Assembly: GCA_016715865.1 (NCBI GenBank)
Contig: JADJXM010000002.1
Span: 251,001 to 315,000, forward strand
Origin: Acidobacteriota bacterium
Lineage (GTDB): Bacteria; Acidobacteriota; Blastocatellia; RBC074
Direction of reading: 5' to 3'
Length of the DNA: 64,000 nucleotides
This document shows positions 13,695 to 27,411 of the stretch, in pieces (the stretch's first letter is position 1; each line of letters starts with the position of its first letter). Both the position numbers and the translations under genes were made by a program. A model generated the notes under the pieces. It did no database searches. It was given only the letters and a program-made list of their open reading frames with translations, and had not been told where the DNA came from.

Positions 13695-15521
13695 ATGGCG
13701 GGTAGAATAATAGGTAATTATCAAATCCAGGATGAATTGGATCACGGCAATTTAGGCGCGTTGTATCGCGGTCGTCATCTGAACCTCAATACGGATGTCG
13801 TGATTCGCGAAATTCACCTGGCCACTTTTCCCGTATCGACTAGGGTTCAACTGAAGGCCAGGTTTCGACGCGAGCTTTTCATTCAGGCTCAACTCAATCA
13901 TCCATCTATCGCCCGTGTTTACCAGTCGTTTGTCAAAGGCGACAATTATTATGTGGTCTCTGAGTATGTTCCGGGGGTGAGCCTGCGTGAGTTGCTGGAA
14001 AGGGAGGGACTTCCGACTGCGCTGCAAGCCCTTTATATCTGCAAGCAGGCGCTGGTTGCGCTCGAATATGCTCATGCCCTCACCTATCTTGACGAATCCG
14101 ATGTTCAGCGAGTCGGTGTAATTCACCGCGATATCAAGCCGTCAAACCTGGTTATTGACGGGCAGGGGAAACTGAAGATAACCGATTTCGGGATTGTCAG
14201 GATGCCCGATAGCCAGACGCTTGCCCCGCCGATCTTTCAACCAGGCACGATGGAATATATGGCGCCTGAACAGGTCCGGGGACTCGAACCTGATGCCCGG
14301 GCTGATATCTACAGCCTGGGCGTGACCTTTTATCAGGTTCTGACGGGGCACCTGCCATATCCTCGCTCCGCCAAAGCCACTGATTCGGCGTTACACGACA
14401 CCATTCTTGACCATGAGCCTCCGCTGATAAGCGAGTTCCGGTCCGACGTCAATCCGGCGCTTGCCAATATCTTTGCCAGATCCATCGCCCGAAATCCGGG
14501 CAGCCGTTTTCAATCCGCCGGAGAATTTCTGGCGTCGATCAGGCAATACGAGCGAAGTTACAACCAGGTGGAATCGCCTTCAAAGCCATTCTCGGCGCGG
14601 CCGGCAAAAAAACTGAATGAAGGGGCGCAGCATCGACCGTCTACACCTGCTGTCCAAAATCCATTGTCTCCACCGATACAAACCGCTCTGATAAACCCGA
14701 CGTCAGAAAAACGTCATTCGATCGATCGCAGCAATCGAACGACGCTACCCATGCCAGGTCAGAGTCAAGGCGCTTCGACAGAGTCGGGGAGAGAAGATTC
14801 GGGCAGCCTCTCCAGTCGACGCGTCACGTCTCCTCTCCCGAGACCTGACCAGATGAACATTCCCCCGGGGGCGGCCGCCCAACCACACGGCGCGCAGGCT
14901 ATGGCTAAATCCGGTATGAATGAAGAGATGTTCTTTATAGATGGGGCATCATCCGGAAACCGCGTCGGCTGGGTTGTCGCCGCCGCTTTAACGATGATCG
15001 CGGTTTTAGCAGGGCTATACCTTTTCGTACTCAAGGAAGGTCGGCCGGATCAGTCGCTCGCCATCAAGGCCCCGGTTTCGGCCACCGACGTCACCGCCGC
15101 CGCCGCTGCCGTCAATCAGAACCCGATCGATACGGTGGTTTCCGCCACTCTGACGCCGGCAGATATTGACCGTCTTAACCAGGCCCGCGAAGCTGATCGA
15201 CTCGGCAAATTCAATACTGCAATCACGCTTTATGGGGCGTTTCTTCAATCAGCGCCAGGATCTGCAGAAAGCGCCAGAATCTCGGAGCAACTCGACCGGC
15301 TCAGAAAATTCGTTGCTCACCTGAATGCCGCCAAATCCGCCTTCAATCGCGGGGATTACCGGACAGCGCGAGATAATTACTCCGAAGCTCTCAAACTCCG
15401 GCCCTATTCCCGACTAGTCCAGAATGGCATAGCTGAATGTAACTCCAGACTCTCCGACGGATCAGGTTCATCTGAAACCACAACCCGCCCACGCCGCACT
15501 ACACCTCTGACTGATAACTGA
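13695..15521 (+). CDS. PknB-type Ser/Thr kinase paralogue with altered ATP-binding site (possible pseudokinase)
   Basis: A protein of 608 residues that aligns without gaps to the preceding kinase over the N-lobe. The VAIK lysine is replaced: TDVVIREIHL has Arg38 where the neighbour has Lys40. The glycine loop is weakened (ELDHGNLGALY instead of ELARGGMGTVY). Helix-C Glu60, HRDIKPSNLV (144-153) and DFGIV (164-168) are kept. Then come a Ser/Pro-rich linker, a membrane segment (about 425-448) and a TPR-like tail (AREADRLGKFNTAITLYGAF, and AFNRGDYRTARDNYSEALKL). Loss of the lysine normally cripples catalysis, so this may be a regulatory pseudokinase or an atypical active enzyme. There are 239 bases between the two genes. 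Confidence 0.92.
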   Translation: MAGRIIGNYQIQDELDHGNLGALYRGRHLNLNTDVVIREIHLATFPVSTRVQLKARFRRELFIQAQLNHPSIARVYQSFVKGDNYYVVSEYVPGVSLRELLEREGLPTALQALYICKQALVALEYAHALTYLDESDVQRVGVIHRDIKPSNLVIDGQGKLKITDFGIVRMPDSQTLAPPIFQPGTMEYMAPEQVRGLEPDARADIYSLGVTFYQVLTGHLPYPRSAKATDSALHDTILDHEPPLISEFRSDVNPALANIFARSIARNPGSRFQSAGEFLASIRQYERSYNQVESPSKPFSARPAKKLNEGAQHRPSTPAVQNPLSPPIQTALINPTSEKRHSIDRSNRTTLPMPGQSQGASTESGREDSGSLSSRRVTSPLPRPDQMNIPPGAAAQPHGAQAMAKSGMNEEMFFIDGASSGNRVGWVVAAALTMIAVLAGLYLFVLKEGRPDQSLAIKAPVSATDVTAAAAAVNQNPIDTVVSATLTPADIDRLNQAREADRLGKFNTAITLYGAFLQSAPGSAESARISEQLDRLRKFVAHLNAAKSAFNRGDYRTARDNYSEALKLRPYSRLVQNGIAECNSRLSDGSGSSETTTRPRRTTPLTDN

Positions 15522-15540
15522 TTCGATTTCAATGAAATTG

Positions 15541-15582
15541 AAAAAAAACACCCCACCGGAACCATTGGATTCCGGTGGGGTG
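15541..15582 (-). terminator. rho-independent terminator for the small exported protein gene
   Basis: A perfect 13-bp stem (15549-15561 with 15570-15582, GC-rich) with an 8-base loop, followed on the reverse strand by eight T residues (A8 at 15541-15548). It lies 23 bases beyond the reverse-strand stop at 15605. On the forward strand it sits just after the kinase stop but has no T run there. Confidence 0.9.
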
Positions 15583-15604
15583 CCTGACAGTTCAGACGAA
15601 GTAA

Positions 15605-15991
15605 CTACTTCTCTTCCGCAGTCGTTGTGGTGTTTGAAAGTTCGTTCAGAACCAGGGTTCTTTTATCGCCCGCCAGCATTAATCCAACCATCTTCCGGCC
15701 ACTCTCAGTATCTCTGAGCGACACCGCAGTGTAACGCGACTTCATTTCGCGTTCGACGACCTGGCCTTTGACGGTGGCGATAACCTCTCCATTGTTCATT
15801 AACTTCAGCTCACCTGTCTCGAAGTCGACTCTCGCCCGGTAATCGCCTTTCCTGACTAATGTGTTGTCGAGCATGACATCAGACGATATACTTACATCAA
15901 CTGAACGCTTATTGCTTTGCGCATATGTCGAGTAAGAGATTGAGCCCGCTGCAACTAAGGCCACTGCAAAATATACTAACAGTTTTTTCAT
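15605..15991 (-). CDS. small exported protein of unknown function
   Basis: A protein of 128 residues with a strong Sec signal (MKKLLVYFAVALVAAGSISY, cleavage after TYAQ). The mature part is beta-rich (DVMLDNTLVRKGDYRARVDF, then ETGELKLMNNGEVIATVKG), a pattern seen in many small acidobacterial exported proteins of unknown role. The RBS AGGAGGGAT before the ATG is excellent, and a textbook terminator follows, so the gene is a well-expressed monocistron. An 18-base perfect palindrome lies 48 bases upstream of the start. Confidence 0.85.
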   Translation of the reverse strand: MKKLLVYFAVALVAAGSISYSTYAQSNKRSVDVSISSDVMLDNTLVRKGDYRARVDFETGELKLMNNGEVIATVKGQVVEREMKSRYTAVSLRDTESGRKMVGLMLAGDKRTLVLNELSNTTTTAEEK

Positions 15992-16507
15992 TTATCCCTC
16001 CTTGTGTAATAACCTTAAATCAATCTGTTTCCGGAAGCCAATCTTGATCAAGATTGAGACTCAAGTAGTGAATACTTCCGTTAACCTCTTATCAGTCGAA
16101 ATTGCAAAGTTTGTGCCATTGAGCCATCTGTTGATTTAAATGGGGTTACGGTAGTTTATTTGGCCAGAATTACAGTCATCTGGTGGCGAATTTGATCAGA
16201 TCTGAGGCATGCTGCGACAGAATCATGCAGGGTCGTTCAATCCGGTATGTCCCGTTAGATACTCACAATATCCTGCCTCATTCTGTGACTTCTCTGTGAA
16301 AATTTCCGTCCGGATTCGCTTTCATCGCTAATCCATGGCTGCGACATTTAGAGACACACACAGGGTGAAACCTGCGAGTTATCGAACGTTAATACAGTAT
16401 TTTGCTGTCATTTAAAATATGGTACTATCTGTGGTATTCAGTCGGATGAGGTAAGTGGTTTTAACATCTTGCCGAGGCCCCGGAACGTACAATTGGAGTT
16501 TTATCGT
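15992..16507. other. intergenic region between divergent genes
   Basis: About 515 AT-richer bases between the exported-protein gene and the HNH gene. Apart from the palindrome at 16039-16056, and a weak -35/-10-like pair near 16400-16430 (TTGCTG, then TACTAT after 15 bases) for the HNH gene, nothing coding or structured was found. Confidence 0.5.
16039..16056. promoter_or_regulatory. perfect 18-bp palindrome, candidate operator
   Basis: CAATCTTGATCAAGATTG is perfectly self-complementary and has the size of a dimeric repressor site. It lies 48 bases upstream of the start of the reverse-strand exported-protein gene, where it could overlap the promoter. Confidence 0.45.
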
Positions 16508-17068
16508 ATGTCCCTTGGGAGGAAAGTACTATTATTGAATGCCACGTATGAGCCGCTCAGTGTTGTGACGGCTCCAAAGGCGTTGACGCTGGTCTGGCGG
16601 CAGGTGGCCGAGGTCCTGGAACTGGACAAAGGCAACATTCTGCGGTCGCCCCGGTTCGTCTTCGATGTGCCGTCGGTTATCCGCCTGACCCATTACATCG
16701 ATATCCGGTCGCGACAGAACCGCGTCACCAATCGCCATCGCATACTCTCGCGCGACCATTACCGCTGCCAGTACTGCGGTTTGAAGGGGACCGTCTTCGA
16801 TCTGACCCTCGACCACATCCTGCCGCGATCGCGCGGGGGCCGCACCCTCGCCGAAAACCTGGTCACGGCCTGCAAGGACTGCAACAACCGCAAAGGAAAC
16901 AGGACCCCTGAAGAGGCGCGCATGCCTCTGCTCACCAATCCGAGCGCGCTTTATTACGGGCTCGAGCGACTGGCTTTGCAGCGCTCCGCCGATGCGCGCC
17001 CCGAATGGCGGAAATACCTGTTTCTGGATCACGCCGACGAGATCGAAGAGAGCGTCTCCACCGGGTGA
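16508..17068 (+). CDS. HNH endonuclease family protein
   Basis: A protein of 186 residues from the ATG at 16508 (GGAG nine bases upstream). The frame is open from a TTG at 16469 but that start has no ribosome binding site. The HNH core lies in the second half: CQYCG, LDHILPRSRGG with the Asp-His catalytic pair, then NLVTACKDCNNRKGN with the second CxxC and the final Asn. The N-terminal VLLLNATYEPLSVVTAPKA is typical of a widespread chromosomal HNH family, related in shape to 5-methylcytosine-type nucleases but of unknown role. It stands alone, so a defence function cannot be claimed. Confidence 0.9.
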   Translation: MSLGRKVLLLNATYEPLSVVTAPKALTLVWRQVAEVLELDKGNILRSPRFVFDVPSVIRLTHYIDIRSRQNRVTNRHRILSRDHYRCQYCGLKGTVFDLTLDHILPRSRGGRTLAENLVTACKDCNNRKGNRTPEEARMPLLTNPSALYYGLERLALQRSADARPEWRKYLFLDHADEIEESVSTG

Positions 17069-17093
17069 GTTTGGAGCTTTGCAGACGTGCGCC

Positions 17094-17123
17094 TTGACAT
17101 TAAGCCTCCGGCTTTGCTAATTT
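17094..17123 (+). promoter_or_regulatory. sigma-70-type promoter for tRNA-Val
   Basis: TTGACA (perfect -35) at 17094-17099 and TAATTT at 17118-17123, with an 18-base spacer. The predicted start point near 17130 is about 17 bases before the tRNA. Confidence 0.5.
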
Positions 17124-17146
17124 ACCTGTCTTGTGAATTTGGTTAT

Positions 17147-19555
<2,409 letters not shown>

Positions 19556-19557
<2 letters not shown>

Positions 19558-19631
19558 ATTATGAATGATGAATGACAGAGCATTATCACCTGAGGCTTTA
19601 ATTCATCACTCATAAATCATCATTCATAATT
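19556..19631. repeat. type C hairpin (ATGAATGATGAA arms) between thrS and infC
   Basis: Left arm of GAATTATGAATGATGAATGAC type, a short loop region, and a right arm of its imperfect complement ending TCATCATTCATAATTT. Similar hairpins lie at about 30084-30163 and 63526-63613. It overlaps the thrS stop and ends just before the infC ribosome binding site. Confidence 0.8.
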
Positions 19632-19648
19632 TCTTTGGAGGTGTAGTT

Positions 19649-20209
19649 ATCAGTAACGGATATTCAGGTGGCGGCGGTTTTAGAGGACGGCGTGACACCA
19701 GAACGCCGCAGGTAAGAATCAACGAGCGAATCCGCACGAAAGAGGTGCGTGTCATCGATGAAGAAGGTGAGCAGCTCGGAGTAATGACGCCGCAAAAGGC
19801 ACTTGAAATCGCGCGCTCGCGTGGATATGACCTGGTCGAGGTCGCCCCGCAGGCCGTCCCGCCGGTCTGCCGCATCATCGACTTCGGTAAATACCAGTAC
19901 GAGCAGAAGAAGCGCGCACACGAAGCCAAGAAGAAACAGGTCGTCATCGAGGTCAAGGAGATCAAGTTCCGACCGGCGACCGATGAGCACGATTATAATT
20001 TCAAGATGAAGCATGCCAAGGAGATCCTGGCTGACGGCAACAAGGTCAAAGCAACGGTTCGCTTCCGCGGGCGTGAAATCACGCACAAGGAGCTCGGCCT
20101 GCAGCTGCTTGACCGGCTCGAGAAGGATCTGGCTGAATCGGGAACGGTCGAATTCCGGCCGCGCCTTGAAGGCATGCAGATGATGGTCGTCTTTGGACCC
20201 AAGAAATAA
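19649..20209 (+). CDS. infC: translation initiation factor IF-3, starting at an AUC codon
   Basis: IF-3 of 186 residues. It binds the 30S subunit, blocks 50S joining and checks the start codon. The conserved family start VRINERIRTKEVRVIDEEGE lies upstream of the first ordinary start codon (GTG 19745). In that frame no ATG, GTG or TTG exists between the upstream repeat and the motif. ATC at 19649-19651 lies seven bases after GGAGG, so it is the likely start. infC is known to use AUU or AUC in several bacteria, which allows IF-3 to control its own translation. The N-domain, lysine-rich linker (YEQKKRAHEAKKKQ) and C-domain are all present. It is followed by rpmI and rplT, the usual order. Confidence 0.95.
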   Translation: MSNGYSGGGGFRGRRDTRTPQVRINERIRTKEVRVIDEEGEQLGVMTPQKALEIARSRGYDLVEVAPQAVPPVCRIIDFGKYQYEQKKRAHEAKKKQVVIEVKEIKFRPATDEHDYNFKMKHAKEILADGNKVKATVRFRGREITHKELGLQLLDRLEKDLAESGTVEFRPRLEGMQMMVVFGPKK

Positions 20210-20229
20210 TCGAATTAACTGGAGGAGAA

Positions 20230-20433
20230 ATGCCAAAACTTAAAACTCACAGAGGCGCGGCAAAGCGGTTTCGCACCACTGCGACAGGGAAGATCAAACG
20301 TGGTCATTCCCACGCGCGCCACATTCTTACCAAAAAGTCGGCGAAGCGGAAACGCCAGCTGGATATGGACGTCCTGGTCTCAGAGAGCGACCAGAAACGT
20401 GTTGAGGCGATGCTCCCCTACGGCAGAAGGTAG
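20230..20433 (+). CDS. rpmI: 50S ribosomal protein L35
   Basis: 67 residues, MPKLKTHRGAAKRFRTTATG at the start and HILTKKSAKRKRQL in the middle, the standard bL35 signature. It is preceded by GGAGGAG. It lies 20 bases after infC and 70 bases before rplT in the conserved infC-rpmI-rplT operon, which in other bacteria is repressed by L20. Confidence 0.97.
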   Translation: MPKLKTHRGAAKRFRTTATGKIKRGHSHARHILTKKSAKRKRQLDMDVLVSESDQKRVEAMLPYGRR

Positions 20434-20491
20434 AGAGGCGTCGATATTTTAATCCAATTCGGCGCGGAGCCATTTCGTAGCCGGTGAAAGT

Positions 20492-20878
<387 letters not shown>

Positions 20879-20886
20879 TCCGAAGT

Positions 20887-21982
<1,096 letters not shown>

Positions 21983-21985
21983 ACA

Positions 21986-22717
21986 ATGAAACGAAAAGTT
22001 TCCGAGTTTTCATATGGATTTGTCCTGACGCATGAACTGGTACATGCGTGCGGGTACCTGACCGCGGAAACGGCGACATTTACCGCCGGGCGGAAACCTG
22101 CGCGTTTCGGTTCTCCGTTGTTCCTGCAATTCAGGGCGAGCGACTACATGAAACGCCGCAATGCGGGCGAATCGAAGCTGGTTGGACTGCCATATTTTCG
22201 TTTCGTTCTCTATCGCCGGACGCAGTCGAACCAGCATCAGCTTTTGACCGAGCTCGAAAAGAAGGGAAACGCAGTCTATTACGCGACTCCGAAAATTCAC
22301 GAAGCGGTCAATTTGAACAGCGCCTTTTTCGACAGAAAGATAGTGGCCAATTCGCTCTTCGTAAGTCCGTGTGAGATCGGCGAGCTGCAGGATAACGAAT
22401 CGCATCGGGTCGTTTTCAGCGGAAGAACCACTGAAGTATATCTGTGCCCCGAGCAACGACGGCTGGACGGCGCCGTCCACGGCGAGGATTTTCAACAGGC
22501 GATCATCGATCGGACGGCGGATTTCAAACCGCGTGAACTGAACGATGATTTCTTTTACGATCTGGCATCGGTCATGGTCTCGCTGATCTCACCGAACCGC
22601 CGGATCTTCGACGAACTGACGCGCGGCAGGTCTGAAATGCCGGCATCGGTATTTGCGAGCTACCTCGCCAGGACGCTCTTCGATTGCGAACTGCTGGTGG
22701 TCCCGGTGGCTGAGTAG
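21986..22717 (+). CDS. protein of unknown function inserted between pheS and pheT
   Basis: 243 residues that I do not recognise. There is no signal peptide or membrane segment, and the composition is that of a soluble alpha/beta protein. Notable stretches are FSYGFVLTHELVHACGYLTA (hydrophobic, and not a metalloprotease motif), KPARFGSPLFLQFRASDYMK, and VYYATPKIHEAVNLNSAFFD, as well as YLARTLFDCELLVVP at the end. The pattern of strands and of conserved-looking aromatic residues suggests a real folded protein. The start ATG lies 3 bases after pheS, so it is translated from the same mRNA. A palindrome then separates it from pheT. It may be a late insertion into the pheST operon. Confidence 0.75.
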   Translation: MKRKVSEFSYGFVLTHELVHACGYLTAETATFTAGRKPARFGSPLFLQFRASDYMKRRNAGESKLVGLPYFRFVLYRRTQSNQHQLLTELEKKGNAVYYATPKIHEAVNLNSAFFDRKIVANSLFVSPCEIGELQDNESHRVVFSGRTTEVYLCPEQRRLDGAVHGEDFQQAIIDRTADFKPRELNDDFFYDLASVMVSLISPNRRIFDELTRGRSEMPASVFASYLARTLFDCELLVVPVAE

Positions 22718-22720
22718 TAA

Positions 22721-22855
22721 GCAGAAGGCAGTAGGCAGCTTCCAGTAATCTGGACGGTACAAGTTTATGCCAGTGAACAAGATTGCTGTGAAAGCCAATA
22801 GTGGAGAATCGACTGGAAACTATGCACTTGATACTGCGAACTGCCTACTGCCCAC
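22721..22855. repeat. type B palindromic element, copy 1
   Basis: Outer arms GCAGAAGGCAGTAGGCAG and CTGCCTACTGCCC. Inside is a core (22742-22796) beginning CCAGTAATCTGGAC and containing GAACAAGATTGCTGT, which recurs in reverse orientation at 27297-27352. It ends about 20 bases before pheT. Confidence 0.8.
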
Positions 22856-22874
22856 TATTTTATCTATTTAACTT

Positions 22875-24941
<2,067 letters not shown>

Positions 24942-24970
24942 AACTCGCTGCGCCGGTTGAATCAACCTGA

Positions 24971-25256
<286 letters not shown>

Positions 25257-25275
25257 ATGGAGGCTTTGATCGAAA

Positions 25276-25575
25276 ATGGACCCTCACGCGCAGACCGTTA
25301 ATGTCAAGATCTACAATCAGACCTACAGCATTCGCGCCAGTGACGGAGATGTCGAGCGGACGAGGGCTCTGGCGGCGCTGGTCGATCACCGGATGCGCGA
25401 AATTGCCAAAGGCGCTCTGACTGCCGATTCACTGAAGGTCGCGATTCTGGCCGCCATTCATATTGCTGACGAACTCGGAAAGGCGATTGACCGTTTCGAT
25501 GAATTGAACAAGACCATCAACTCGCACAGTCAGGAGTTTTCCGCACTGCTCGATCAGGTTTTGAAGGATAAATAA
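25276..25575 (+). CDS. zapA: cell division protein ZapA
   Basis: 99 residues with the ZapA pattern: an N-terminal beta part TVNVKIYNQTYSIRASDGD, the conserved ALAALVDHRMREIAKGA, SLKVAILAAIHIADEL, and a C-terminal helix for dimer and tetramer contact. ZapA binds FtsZ and stabilises the division ring. The TAA stop shares its last base with the ATG of the next frame, the M28 peptidase. Confidence 0.9.
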   Translation: MDPHAQTVNVKIYNQTYSIRASDGDVERTRALAALVDHRMREIAKGALTADSLKVAILAAIHIADELGKAIDRFDELNKTINSHSQEFSALLDQVLKDK

Positions 25576-27242
25576 TGTTCTCAGGAGGAAAATTGAGAAA
25601 ACTATCGATCACATTTTTGATCTTCATGGCTGCCCTGTTGACGGCCTGGCCTGGAATGCAGGCGCAGCGCAAACCGAAGCCCGTCAGCGCGTCCGTTTCT
25701 GAATTCGGCAATGTCGATGGAGTGACGGCCGCCCAGATCCGTGATTATCTTTATTTCGTGGCATCCGATGAGATGGAAGGACGGGATACTCCATCGCGAG
25801 GCCTTGATCTCACGGCGAAATTTATCGCACTCAACCTGTCACGCTGGGGTCTTAAACCGGCTGGTTCCGATGGGACGTTTTTTCAGAAGATCGAGCTCAA
25901 TACGCGTCAGATACTCCCCGACGGATCATCGGCGATGATCAACGGGCAGAGTTACAAGACAGGTGAGGATTTCATCGCTCAGCCAATGGCTGGAACCGCA
26001 GCAGGCAACCTGGTCTATGTCAGTCATGGCTACATGCTGAAATCGAAGGAGATCGATGCATACAAAGGAATCGACGTCAAAGACAAGATAATGCTGGTCG
26101 TTGAGACCATGCCGAAGGGGGTCACTTTCAGGGACTTTCGCGGCAAACCCGGCGAAGATTTCGCCACTCCTGAAAGCTACGGAGCGATGAACGGAGCGAA
26201 AGGCATTATTCGAATCCCGAGTTCTTCGACTCTTAATTTCTGGGAACAGCGCCACAAGTCATCATTGACCCCGTCGCGTCCGATGATGGCCGGCGCCGGG
26301 AGCCGTCGAGGGGCTCCACCGCCGATCCCGTCCATTACGGCATCGGAGAAGATGGTCAGGGCTTTGCTGGAAGGTGAGCAACTCAACTACGATACGATCA
26401 AGGGACAGATGCAGAGCGCGGAGTTCGGCGCACCGGTCGCTCTCAGTGCTGCTAAAAAGGTCGAATTCACGGTCAACGTCAAAATCGGTGTTGTCTGGAC
26501 CCAGAATGTGGTTGCGATCATGGAAGGTGACGATCCTCAATTGAAGAATGAATATGTTGCGATCGGCGCACATTACGATCACGTCGGCATCAGCACCCGC
26601 GGAGGTGACGACAAGATCTTCAACGGGGCCGACGATGACGGATCGGGAACCGTGGCGGTGATGGCGATCGCCGAGGCTCTGACTAACGGGCCGCCTCCGA
26701 AACGCTCGATACTCTTCGTCTGGCACGCAGGTGAAGAGAAGGGGCTCTGGGGATCGGCCTTTGTGACCGACAACTCGCCCGTTCCGCTGGACAAGATCGT
26801 CGCCCAGCTCAATATCGATATGATCGGCAGGAGCAAGAAGGCTGGCGATACACACCCGCGCAACATAAACCTGAGCGGGCCCGACGAGATCTATGTCATC
26901 GGCTCGAAGATGATGAGCACCGATCTCGGAAACCTGAGCGAGTCTGTCAATAATGCTTATCTTAAGCTCAAGTTCAACTATAAATATGATGATCCGAACG
27001 ACACTGAACGGCTCTTCTTTCGCAGCGATCATTACAACTACGCGCGCAAGGGAATCCCGATCATCTTCTATTTCGACGGAGTTCACGAGGACTATCATCA
27101 GGCCTCTGATCATGCCGACAAGATCGATTACGAGAAGATGGAGAAGGTGACGCGGACTATCATGGCTACGTTGTGGAAGCTGACGAGCGTCAAACGCCCT
27201 GTCGTCGACAAGCAACTGCCCGCGCAGTTATTGGGTAATTAA
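25575..27242 (+). CDS. exported M28-family zinc peptidase with PA-like insert
   Basis: 555 residues. After a signal peptide (KLSITFLIFMAALLTAWPGM, cleavage after QAQ) comes a protease-associated-type insert, then the M28 core with its zinc ligands: GAHYDHVG (His), GADDDGSGTVA (Asp), HAGEEKGLWGS (Glu-Glu), NIDMIGR (Asp) and the late YHQASDHADKID (His). M28 enzymes are aminopeptidases or glutamate-carboxypeptidase-like, here probably periplasmic. Two starts are possible: ATG 25575, overlapping the zapA stop, or TTG 25593, which has AGGAGG four bases upstream and begins directly with the signal peptide. The latter looks better by ribosome binding site. Confidence 0.92.
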   Translation: MFSGGKLRKLSITFLIFMAALLTAWPGMQAQRKPKPVSASVSEFGNVDGVTAAQIRDYLYFVASDEMEGRDTPSRGLDLTAKFIALNLSRWGLKPAGSDGTFFQKIELNTRQILPDGSSAMINGQSYKTGEDFIAQPMAGTAAGNLVYVSHGYMLKSKEIDAYKGIDVKDKIMLVVETMPKGVTFRDFRGKPGEDFATPESYGAMNGAKGIIRIPSSSTLNFWEQRHKSSLTPSRPMMAGAGSRRGAPPPIPSITASEKMVRALLEGEQLNYDTIKGQMQSAEFGAPVALSAAKKVEFTVNVKIGVVWTQNVVAIMEGDDPQLKNEYVAIGAHYDHVGISTRGGDDKIFNGADDDGSGTVAVMAIAEALTNGPPPKRSILFVWHAGEEKGLWGSAFVTDNSPVPLDKIVAQLNIDMIGRSKKAGDTHPRNINLSGPDEIYVIGSKMMSTDLGNLSESVNNAYLKLKFNYKYDDPNDTERLFFRSDHYNYARKGIPIIFYFDGVHEDYHQASDHADKIDYEKMEKVTRTIMATLWKLTSVKRPVVDKQLPAQLLGN

Positions 27243-27248
27243 TAAGGC

Positions 27249-27411
27249 ACAGGTTCCAGTGAATAGTTTCCAGTTTCCAGTCGCATCCCCACGCTTCGCT
27301 TTCAACAGCAATCTTGTTCGCCGCTATAAACTTGTGCAGTCCAGAATACTGGAAACTGGAAACTATCCACTGGAAACTACCCCCTGGAAACTATTCTCTG
27401 GAAACTTCTTC
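27249..27411. repeat. type B palindromic element, copy 2
   Basis: Arms of TTTCCAGTTTCCAGT and GGAAACTGGAAACT units repeated several times, around a core (27297-27352) that is the reverse complement of the core at 22742-22796 with about 47 of 54 positions alike. It fills the gap between the convergent M28 and rhodanese genes. Confidence 0.8.

Noticed and set aside
16508..17068. HNH protein as part of a restriction or defence system
   Set aside because: No methyltransferase, helicase or other defence gene is near; the family is common as a lone chromosomal gene.
25560..25600. 6S RNA next to zapA
   Set aside because: The M28 gene overlaps the zapA stop, leaving no room for the RNA that often lies there.
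26262..27215. Reverse-strand frame of 317 codons opposite the M28 peptidase
   Set aside because: It is an antisense shadow of a strongly supported peptidase gene, without RBS or recognisable domain.
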